This document shows positions 6,319-11,475 of a stretch of 14,455 nucleotides of DNA, piece after piece. The DNA comes from VRUE01 sp047519745 (GTDB lineage Bacteria; Actinomycetota; Thermoleophilia; Solirubrobacterales; 70-9). Positions within the stretch are counted from its first letter, which is position 1. Every line of letters starts with the position of its first letter. Location of the stretch: positions 1 to 14,455 of the forward strand of contig JAPVSJ010000121.1 in NCBI GenBank assembly GCA_047519745.1. The letters run 5' to 3'. Made by a program: the position numbers and the translations under genes. The notes under the pieces were generated by a model. The model ran no database searches, had not been told where the DNA came from, and saw nothing but the letters and a program-made list of their open reading frames with translations.

Positions 6319-7611
6319 GGAGCCGAGGATGCGCCTCGCGTACTCGTTGGTGAAGACGCGCCGCGGATCCAGCTCGTCGCGCGCGGCCTGGAACTTCTCC
6401 CACTCGGGGTAGAGCGGCGCCAGGGTCTCCGCGGTCTGGAAGTGTCGCTTGCCCCAGTGCGGGCGGCCGCCGTAGTCGCGCATGATCGCCTCGACCGCCT
6501 CGAAGTAGGGGCGCCACTCCATGCCGCGGTACTGGTGCACGGCGATGTAGGCGGTGTCGCGCTTGTGCGAGGGACTGAGTAGGGCGTCGTCTCCGGCGGC
6601 GACGCGCATCTCGATCGGGAAGAAGACCGGGTAGCGGTTGGCACGCACCCACTCGACCACCCGCCGCCCCGCCTCGGGCCCGTGCTGGCGCGGAACCCCG
6701 TACTCCATCTCGGTGAAACGCACGCGGCGCTCGCTGGCGAAGACGCGGTCGCTGCGGTCGGTCGTCTTGCCACCCGAGGCGAGCGCCGCGGCGAGCCGTG
6801 AGAGCGCCGGGATCGCCCGCGGGACCCAGCGGCCGGCCGCCGACAGCGCCTCCAGCGCCCAGTTCTCGAGCACGATGTCGTTCAGGTAGGAGGCAGCCCG
6901 GCCGCGCGGCCGCGGCGGCCCCTCGACCCGGTTGCGCTCCAGCACCAGCGCCGAGTCAGCGTAGGGAAAGGTGAAGAGCTCGAAGTGGTCGTTTGCCTCG
7001 GCGCGCTGGTCGAAGCTGTCGAGCACCTCCTCGCGTGGCTGCGGCGAGTCGATCCGCTCGAGCACGAAGGCGGGGACGCAGCGCAGCGTCACCGCCGAGA
7101 TCGCGCCGAGGGCGCCGACGCCGACGCGGGCGGCCCGCAGCAGGTCGGGCGTGGAGCCGTCCAGCTCGCGCACACCGCCATCGGCGCCGACCAGCTCGAC
7201 GGCCTCGACCTGAGCGGAGATGTTGCGCAGCTTCGCGCCGGTGCCGTGGGTGCCGGTGGAGATCGCGCCGGCGATCGTCTGGCGGTCGATGTCGCCGAGG
7301 TTCTCCATCGCCAGGCCGAGCCGCTGCAGCTCCTCGTTGAGGTCGGCGAGCACGGTCCCTGCGCGGACCTTGACCAGGCCCGTCGCGGGGTCGGCGTCGA
7401 TCGTGCCGCTGAGCGCGGCGAGGTCGATCATCGTGCCGTCGGTCAGCGCCGCCTCGGTGAAGGAGTGACCGGCGCCGGCCACACTGACCGTTCTCCCGGC
7501 GCCGGCGGCGGCCACGACGGCCGTCGCCAACGCATCGCGGTTGGGCGGCCGGACGATCTTCGCCGGGCTGCATCGCTGATCCCCCGTCCAGTTGCGCCAG
7601 GTATCCGCCAC
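6316..7611 (-). CDS. FAD-dependent sugar-lactone oxidase family protein (D-arabinono-1,4-lactone / L-gulono-lactone oxidase-like)
   Basis: 431-residue VAO/PCMH flavoprotein. The N-terminal FAD domain contains GAGHSF, with H49 at the position that carries covalent FAD in related oxidases. STGTHGTG (residues 118-125) is the second FAD-binding loop. The C-terminal ALO domain (about 175-430) ends with HWGK (385-388) and LDPRRVFTNEYARRILG, both typical of sugar-lactone oxidases. It would oxidise an aldonolactone or alditol using O2 or another acceptor; the substrate is not defined. No signal peptide is present. The start is GTG 7611, with a TAGCTT box 6 bases upstream. The MFS gene ends only 22 bases before it on the same strand, so it may be transcribed both from its own promoter and by read-through. 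Confidence 0.9.
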   Translation of the reverse strand: MADTWRNWTGDQRCSPAKIVRPPNRDALATAVVAAAGAGRTVSVAGAGHSFTEAALTDGTMIDLAALSGTIDADPATGLVKVRAGTVLADLNEELQRLGLAMENLGDIDRQTIAGAISTGTHGTGAKLRNISAQVEAVELVGADGGVRELDGSTPDLLRAARVGVGALGAISAVTLRCVPAFVLERIDSPQPREEVLDSFDQRAEANDHFELFTFPYADSALVLERNRVEGPPRPRGRAASYLNDIVLENWALEALSAAGRWVPRAIPALSRLAAALASGGKTTDRSDRVFASERRVRFTEMEYGVPRQHGPEAGRRVVEWVRANRYPVFFPIEMRVAAGDDALLSPSHKRDTAYIAVHQYRGMEWRPYFEAVEAIMRDYGGRPHWGKRHFQTAETLAPLYPEWEKFQAARDELDPRRVFTNEYARRILGS

Positions 7612-7617
7612 GGCCTA

Positions 7618-7623
7618 AAGCTA
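7618..7623 (-). promoter_or_regulatory. Probable -10 box (TAGCTT) of the lactone-oxidase-like gene
   Basis: TAGCTT on the minus strand, exactly 6 bases before GTG 7611, inside the 22-base gap after the MFS gene. It would give a leaderless transcript independent of the upstream gene. Confidence 0.45.
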
Positions 7624-7633
7624 GCCCGTTCGG

Positions 7634-8788
7634 TCAGCTCGGCGCCGGCTGCACCACGGTTGGAGACAGCGACCGGTACGCGTAGGCGGAGGTGACGAGA
7701 AGCAGGGCGGCGATTGCCAGGCTGGGAGCGACGTAACCGGTGGCGCTTGCGGCTCCCCCTCCCGCCAGCGCCCCCAGCATCTGGCCGGCGGCCCAGGCCA
7801 TATTGGAGAGACCGGCCGCGAAGCCCTGGTGGAGGCCGCTCAGGTCGGCGGTCTCCGACAGTGTCGTCAGCGCCGGGGTGAAGCAGATGCCGGCGCCGAG
7901 CGATCCGAGGATCAGCGCGCCGAGCACCGGGCCGAGCGCCTGCGCCGCGGCGAGGCCGATCATCGCGCAGGCGCAGATGCCGATCCCGGTCACGAACGGG
8001 ATGCGGCGACCGACGCGGTCTGAGTAGCGGCCGACCGCCGGCGCCAACCCGGCCTCGAGCGCGGCGCCGACGATGAAGCCTCCGGCGATCGCCGCGTGCC
8101 CGCCGCCGAGTTCGGCGATCCGCAGCGGCACCAGCACCTCCACCGCGCCGAACATCAGCGATGGGATCGCGACGAAGGCGGTGGCCGTCAGGACCGGACG
8201 GGTGACGATCGTCGCCGCTACTTCGCGCAGCGGCTGGCGCTCGGGCGGGCCGGCTTCGGGCAGTCGAGCCGCGAAGGCGGCGAGCGCCATCGCGATGCCC
8301 AGCACCGCGCTGAAGACGACCGCGGTCCCGACTTCGGCGGCGACGGCGCCCAGAATCGGCCCGACCAAGGCACCGGCCACGGCAGTGCCCAGGGCGGTGC
8401 CGATGACCGAGCCGCGGCGCTCCGGTGGGGCGGTCGTGATCAGCCAGGTCAGCGCCCCGGACCAAATCAGCGCCCCGGAGATCCCCTGGGCGAAGCGGGC
8501 CGCGTCAAGCAGCGCGATCTCATGGGCCAGCCCGAAGACGAGGCTGGAGCAACCGAGCAGCAGCAACCCGCCGATGACCGTGCGCCGCGGCCCGGCCCAG
8601 GTCGCCACCAGACCGGCCGGCAGCGAGGCGAGCAGCGTCCCGGCGGCGTAGGAGGCGGCGAGGATCCCGGCTTCCGCCTTGCTGAGATCGAATTCCTTGG
8701 CGTAGTCCGGCAGCAGCGGAGCGATCGCCGCGTAGAAGGCGACGTCGAAGAAGACCATCGTCGAGGCGAGGATCAGCAACCTGCGCAT
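7634..8788 (-). CDS. Major facilitator superfamily transporter
   Basis: 384-residue, strongly hydrophobic protein with the alternating pattern of about 12 membrane helices. After the N-terminal RR (MRRLLILAS) the first helix follows directly. The loop between helices 2 and 3 carries a reduced motif A (ATWAGPRRTVIGG). The second-half equivalent (GRYSDRVGRR) is close to the consensus D-R-x-G-R-R. It is likely a drug- or metabolite-efflux type proton antiporter in the inner membrane; no substrate can be inferred. ATG 8788 is chosen as the start. A TTG at 8800 would add four residues (MDTG) and cannot be excluded, since neither has a clear ribosome-binding site. It lies upstream of the flavoprotein gene in a probable two-gene unit. 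Confidence 0.92.
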   Translation of the reverse strand: MRRLLILASTMVFFDVAFYAAIAPLLPDYAKEFDLSKAEAGILAASYAAGTLLASLPAGLVATWAGPRRTVIGGLLLLGCSSLVFGLAHEIALLDAARFAQGISGALIWSGALTWLITTAPPERRGSVIGTALGTAVAGALVGPILGAVAAEVGTAVVFSAVLGIAMALAAFAARLPEAGPPERQPLREVAATIVTRPVLTATAFVAIPSLMFGAVEVLVPLRIAELGGGHAAIAGGFIVGAALEAGLAPAVGRYSDRVGRRIPFVTGIGICACAMIGLAAAQALGPVLGALILGSLGAGICFTPALTTLSETADLSGLHQGFAAGLSNMAWAAGQMLGALAGGGAASATGYVAPSLAIAALLLVTSAYAYRSLSPTVVQPAPS

Positions 8789-8850
8789 ACCCGTATCCAA
8801 TCACCGCGGGACCCGTTTACTTCATGCCTTTCTGTCCATACATTTGCAGC

Positions 8851-8856
8851 TAGCAT
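8851..8856 (+). promoter_or_regulatory. Candidate -10 box (TAGCAT) of tRNA-Ser(UGA)
   Basis: TAGCAT lies in an AT-richer stretch (8815-8860), 21 bases before the mature tRNA 5' end, predicting a short 5' leader. It faces away from the divergent MFS gene. Confidence 0.4.
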
Positions 8857-8877
8857 CGACAGATCGTCTGAGCGCCC

Positions 8878-8966
8878 GGAGGGGTGGCAGAGCGGTTGAA
8901 TGCGACGGTCTTGAAAACCGTTAGGCGTCGTAAGGCGTCTCGTGGGTTCGAATCCCACCCCCTCCG
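8878..8966 (+). tRNA. tRNA-Ser, anticodon UGA (integration target)
   Basis: 89-base class II tRNA. The acceptor stem GGAGGGG (8878-8884) pairs with CCCCTCC (8959-8965), and the discriminator is G8966. Anticodon stem ACGGT (8905-8909) pairs with ACCGT (8917-8921) around loop CTTGAAA, giving anticodon TGA at 8912-8914. The variable arm GGCGTC-GTAA-GGCGTC forms a 6-bp stem with G-U pairs, and the T arm GTGGG-TTCGAAT-CCCAC is complete. CCA is not encoded. Its 3' part is duplicated at 9543-9598, marking it as an integration site. Confidence 0.97.
8910..8965 (+). repeat. attL-like repeat: 3' part of tRNA-Ser(UGA)
   Basis: From the first base of the anticodon loop to the end of the acceptor stem, this segment is repeated directly at 9543-9598 with 53 of 56 identical bases. 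Identity begins at the anticodon loop, the classical crossover region of tRNA-targeting tyrosine integrases. The tRNA gene stays complete. Confidence 0.85.
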
Positions 8967-8973
8967 CTTATTC

Positions 8974-9026
8974 GGTGTCTCCTATGTCCTGACACAGGTG
9001 TCGCCTATGGGCTGAAACCGGACACC
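8974..9026. mobile_element. Possible remnant of an IS481-type element end
   Basis: Two direct repeats, GGTGTCtCCTATG (8974-8986) and GGTGTCgCCTATG (8997-9009), are spaced 23 bases apart. They are followed by GACACC (9021-9026), the reverse complement of GGTGTC. Tandem TGTC-type motifs of this kind are typical of IS481-family termini, but that is recalled pattern knowledge. No transposase is present. It begins 8 bases after the tRNA. Confidence 0.35.
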
Positions 9027-9058
9027 ACCACCTCCGCTCATAGGGCCGAATCCGGCTT

Positions 9059-9160
9059 GGTGGCACGATTTGCAGGGCTTCTGTGAAGTCGCTCCTGAAT
9101 CCGATTGTCTCTGGCTGAATCTGGCTGTTTCGGTGGCAGAGGGTGGCACGACGGTGGCAC
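9059..9160 (+). repeat. GGTGGCA repeats, possible integrase arm-type sites
   Basis: Four copies of GGTGGCA at 9059, 9132, 9142 and 9153 (three continue with C, one with G), and a degenerate fifth near 9163. The last three are packed at 10-11 base steps, about one helical turn. They lie next to the attL-like tRNA repeat, where arm-type binding sites of a tyrosine integrase would be expected. No gene is supported between 8967 and 9218. Confidence 0.4.
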
Positions 9161-9206
9161 AGGAGGGCACCGCCATCGCGCGCTCGGCCGTAGCCAATGC
9201 AGCCGA

Positions 9207-9212
9207 TAGCTT
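9207..9212 (+). promoter_or_regulatory. Probable -10 box (TAGCTT) of the interrupted small gene
   Basis: TAGCTT, exactly 6 bases before ATG 9219. The same hexamer and spacing occur before the flavoprotein gene, which supports this as a real start site for a leaderless transcript. Confidence 0.4.
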
Positions 9213-9218
9213 GCGGTC

Positions 9219-9464
9219 ATGGGCAAGGATCGCGAGAGCGTCCATCCGATCGCGGGGACCGACGACGTGCAGATCGTCTACCGGCGCTCCAGCGCTCGGC
9301 CGGTCGAGTACGCAATCCTGCTCCAGGTCCGTAGCGCGAAGGGCTGGGAAACCCGCATCGTGGCCGACAACTCCCATGCGGATTGACACGTTGACGAGCA
9401 TCATTGCTACCGCTACCGTGAAGGCGAGAAGCAGCCAGCGGAGCCACTTCCCTTCGAAGTCTGA
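9219..9464 (+). pseudogene. Small conserved-looking protein gene interrupted by an in-frame TGA
   Basis: From ATG 9219 the frame encodes 55 residues (MGKDRESVHPIAG...IVADNSHAD), then TGA at 9384-9386. The same frame then continues for 25 more residues (HVDEHHCYRYREGEKQP...) to TGA 9462-9464. The two halves look like one protein: in small actinobacterial proteins of this type, as I recall them, a D-N-x-H motif is shortly followed by D-E-H-H, R-Y and K-Q-P. A single base change would restore the frame. It has its own TAGCTT box 6 bases upstream and lies between the two tRNA repeats, so it is cargo of the inserted segment. The function is unknown; relation to DUF7718-like or toxin-type small proteins is only a suggestion. 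Either it is a recent pseudogene, or the 55-residue product is used as it stands. Confidence 0.55.
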
Positions 9465-9542
9465 ATCACCGTCGAGGTCTCCTACCGACGCAAGGAAGCT
9501 CCCCCAGCCCCTGGCATCCCGCCGGTTCGGGCGGACATCGGC

Positions 9543-9598
9543 CTTGAAAACCGTTAGGCGTCGATCGGCGTCTCGTGGGTTCGAATCCCACCCCCTCC
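9543..9598 (+). repeat. attR-like repeat: truncated copy of tRNA-Ser(UGA) 3' part
   Basis: This direct copy of 8910-8965 lies 633 bases downstream. The first 21 bases are identical, then the variable-arm loop bases read ATC instead of TAA, then 32 bases are identical through the acceptor 3' strand. No 5' half of a tRNA precedes it, so it cannot make a tRNA. It marks the right boundary of the inserted segment. Confidence 0.85.
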
Positions 9599-9665
9599 AT
9601 CGACGTAGACAAAACACTGCACATGACCTCAGCCTTTGGCAGAACACGAACCGTGCTGAATCGTA

Positions 9666-9671
9666 TACAGT
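9666..9671 (+). promoter_or_regulatory. Probable -10 box (TACAGT) of the toxin-antitoxin operon
   Basis: TACAGT, exactly 6 bases before ATG 9678, with no Shine-Dalgarno sequence. It overlaps the palindrome GTATAC (9663-9668), a plausible half of an autoregulatory operator for the antitoxin, though no full operator can be defined. Confidence 0.45.
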
Positions 9672-9677
9672 GGGCAA

Positions 9678-9938
9678 ATGGCAGCGTCTGCGAAGCGCAT
9701 CAATGTGACCCTCGACGACGAGCACGCGGGGAAGCTCAGTCGGCTCGCTGAGCGAACCCATGTGCAGGAGGGGACTCTTGCGCGTTCGCTTCTCGCTACG
9801 GCACTCGATGACGCTGACCCTGATGCCGCTCGCATCACGGAGATCCTCGATGCCATTCCCGGCGCCTGGGAGCGGACGCAGGAGGGCTTGGCCCAGGCGG
9901 CTCGCGGTGAAGGGACGCCGCTCGACGAGCTGGCCTGA
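9678..9938 (+). CDS. Ribbon-helix-helix-type antitoxin
   Basis: 86-residue protein, likely the DNA-binding antitoxin of the adjacent toxin. The N-terminus KRINVTLDDEHAGKLSRLAERTHVQEGTLARSLLATAL (residues about 6-43) has the strand-helix-helix layout of CopG/ParD-like ribbon-helix-helix proteins: an alternating RINVTL strand, then two helices. The acidic C-terminal tail would wrap the toxin. The ATG at 9678 is supported by a TACAGT box 6 bases upstream. The TGA stop abuts the GTG start of the toxin with no spacer. By analogy with such operons, the antitoxin (with toxin) would repress its own promoter. The pair sits 80 bases beyond the right tRNA repeat, in an accessory region with lower GC than the flanks. 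Confidence 0.82.
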   Translation: MAASAKRINVTLDDEHAGKLSRLAERTHVQEGTLARSLLATALDDADPDAARITEILDAIPGAWERTQEGLAQAARGEGTPLDELA

Positions 9939-10232
9939 GTGGCGCAGGTAATCGTCACCCCGCAAGCCCAGCGGGACGTGGACGAGGCGATCTCTGCACT
10001 CAATCTGCCCGACGATGTTTGGACCAGAATCGGGCGCTCGCTGAGGGTGCTGGAAACCTTCCCACTCGCTGGCCCAGAGTTGGCTGGCCGGTGGGCGCCC
10101 GTCCGGTTCGTGATCGGGCCTTGGTCCTGGATGATCCTGCTCTACCGCTACGAGGAATCGTCTGACCTGGTCTACGTGGTCGCGATGCACGACGGCCGGT
10201 CTGCGGCTTCAGCGACGGCCGGGCGACGGTAA
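9939..10232 (+). CDS. ParE/RelE-superfamily toxin
   Basis: 97-residue protein with the ParE/RelE pattern. It opens with the PQAQRDVDEAISAL helix, followed by RIGRSLRVLETFPLAGPELAGRW. The core strands VRFVIGPWSWMILLYRY and DLVYVVAMHDGRS end the domain, the last segment matching the usual V-x-x-I-x-D-x-R-S. Known members either block gyrase (ParE) or cleave mRNA at the ribosome (RelE); the sequence does not decide between them. The start is GTG, directly after the antitoxin TGA, giving tight coupling. The last residues (SAATSAGRR-like, basic) follow the family trend. The gene appears intact. Confidence 0.82.
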   Translation: MAQVIVTPQAQRDVDEAISALNLPDDVWTRIGRSLRVLETFPLAGPELAGRWAPVRFVIGPWSWMILLYRYEESSDLVYVVAMHDGRSAASATAGRR

Positions 10233-10339
10233 GCCGAGTGGGGGACAGGCGACCTGAACCGGCTACAGCTCCGCGTGCAGATGCCCGATGGCCTTGGCTA
10301 GTCCTTGGTTCAAATGCCGTCCGGTCAGGCCCGTTCTGC

Positions 10340-10378
10340 GATGTCTCGGGACATCTGTCCACGACGCCCCGAGACACC
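10340..10378. repeat. Inverted repeat downstream of the DoxX-Rieske gene (terminator or IS-end remnant)
   Basis: TGTCTCGGG (10342-10350) and CCCGAGACA (10368-10376) are perfect 9-bp inverted arms. A smaller stem, GATGT/ACATC (10340-10344 / 10351-10355), overlaps the left arm. It lies 16 bases past the DoxX-Rieske stop on the minus strand and could terminate that operon. Its GATGTCTCGGGACATC and TGTCC wording also resembles IS481-family end motifs. The rest of the gap 10233-10391 holds no recognisable gene. Confidence 0.55.
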
Positions 10379-10391
10379 GCCCTCTCTCGAT

Positions 10392-11441
10392 TCAGCTGGG
10401 AACGGCGTAGATCTGGCCGTTCTGTTCGAGCACTTCCTTCGCAGTCAGGGGGGCTGGGGGAGGGCCGCCGGTGACTTCGCCGGTTTCGGCGCTGTAGGTA
10501 CCGCCGTGGCAGGGGCAGTAGATCTCGCTGCCGTCGTAGCCGACCGTGCAGCCAGCGTGGGTGCAGACGGCGCTGAATGCCTTCAGGCTGCCGTCGGACT
10601 CGCGGATCAGGATGTCCGGGGAGCCGTCGGCGGGATCGGCGTAGGTTGCGGCCTGGCCCTTCGGCAGGCGGCCGCCGGGGCCCAGCTTGACCGCTCCCTG
10701 GGGCAGGTTCGAGGCTCCGCCGGAGCTTGAGCCGCCTCCGGTGGCGGCCGGCTCAGAGCTTGACCCGCCAGTGCCGCCGGCCGCCGGCTTCCCGCCACCC
10801 TTGAGCGATCGCGCCGTCGCGGTCGTGCCGGTGAACGGTCCCTTGAGCAGGGCCGAGATGCCGGCGATCGCCAACCCGGCGCCGGCAATCTCGGCGACCA
10901 GTACGCGACGGGTCATCGCTGCTTCGGCGCTCGGCGCAGCCTCGCCCGGTGCCGGCGGATGCAGGCGGGTGCGGCGCGTCAGCGACTCGGGCGGCCGCTC
11001 GAGCATGTTGTCGAGCGCCGGCTGGCCCTCGGCGCCGCAGAGGACGAAGGGCAGCCAGGCGAAGACGAAGACGATGTCGGGGCCGAGGAAATACGGCGTC
11101 GTGTGCCAGCTCGCGGTCAGGAAGAGGACCAGGTTGAGGCCGAGGCCGGCCAGAGCGACGGCGCGCGTCAGCAGCCCGGCGGCGGCGAGCAGGCCGATCA
11201 CGATCTCGGCGATCGCCACGCCGACCCCGGCCAGCTGCGCGTGCGGGATCGCGAAGGTGCGCAGCAGGAAGCCACCCGGCGTGCCGGCGGCGAAGGCGTG
11301 AAGCTGGCTGCCGATGTAGGTCGGCGCACCAGGGTGCAGGAAGCCCGGGTCGGACAGCTTCTGCACCCCCGCGTAGACGAAGGTGAGGCCGAGGAAGAGG
11401 CGAAGCGGGAAGAGGGCGGCGCCGGGCCGCATGGCGCTCAT
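10392..11441 (-). CDS. DoxX-family membrane domain fused to a Rieske [2Fe-2S] domain
   Basis: 349-residue membrane protein. Residues about 8-135 form a DoxX-type four-helix region (LRLFLGLTFVYAGVQKL at 13-29, then three more hydrophobic segments). A linker with TRR followed by a hydrophobic stretch (177-200) resembles a Tat-type signal anchor. A Gly/Ser-rich spacer (about 215-245) leads to the Rieske domain. Box 1 is C-T-H-A-G-C (293-298) and box 2 is C-P-C-H (309-312): C293, H295, C309 and H312 would bind the cluster, and C298 and C311 would form the disulfide. DoxX-like proteins include the small subunit of thiosulfate:quinone oxidoreductase, so membrane electron transfer is plausible; the partner is unknown. 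The start is ATG 11441, with ATG 11432 possible. It follows the glycosyltransferase stop by 34 bases. Confidence 0.9.
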   Translation of the reverse strand: MSAMRPGAALFPLRLFLGLTFVYAGVQKLSDPGFLHPGAPTYIGSQLHAFAAGTPGGFLLRTFAIPHAQLAGVGVAIAEIVIGLLAAAGLLTRAVALAGLGLNLVLFLTASWHTTPYFLGPDIVFVFAWLPFVLCGAEGQPALDNMLERPPESLTRRTRLHPPAPGEAAPSAEAAMTRRVLVAEIAGAGLAIAGISALLKGPFTGTTATARSLKGGGKPAAGGTGGSSSEPAATGGGSSSGGASNLPQGAVKLGPGGRLPKGQAATYADPADGSPDILIRESDGSLKAFSAVCTHAGCTVGYDGSEIYCPCHGGTYSAETGEVTGGPPPAPLTAKEVLEQNGQIYAVPS

Positions 11442-11475
11442 CGCCGCCAGTCTCGGCGCGGCGCATTAACCGCGG

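Noticed and set aside
9070..9708. 212-codon open frame on the plus strand across the inserted segment
   Set aside because: It runs through the tRNA 3' repeat and has low-complexity Ser/Arg content with no domain pattern. The better-supported frame is 9219-9464.
8982..10190. 402-codon open frame on the minus strand
   Set aside because: It is antisense to the tRNA copy, the interrupted small gene and the toxin-antitoxin pair, and includes the usual meaningless translation of a tRNA T arm. GC-rich DNA has long chance frames.
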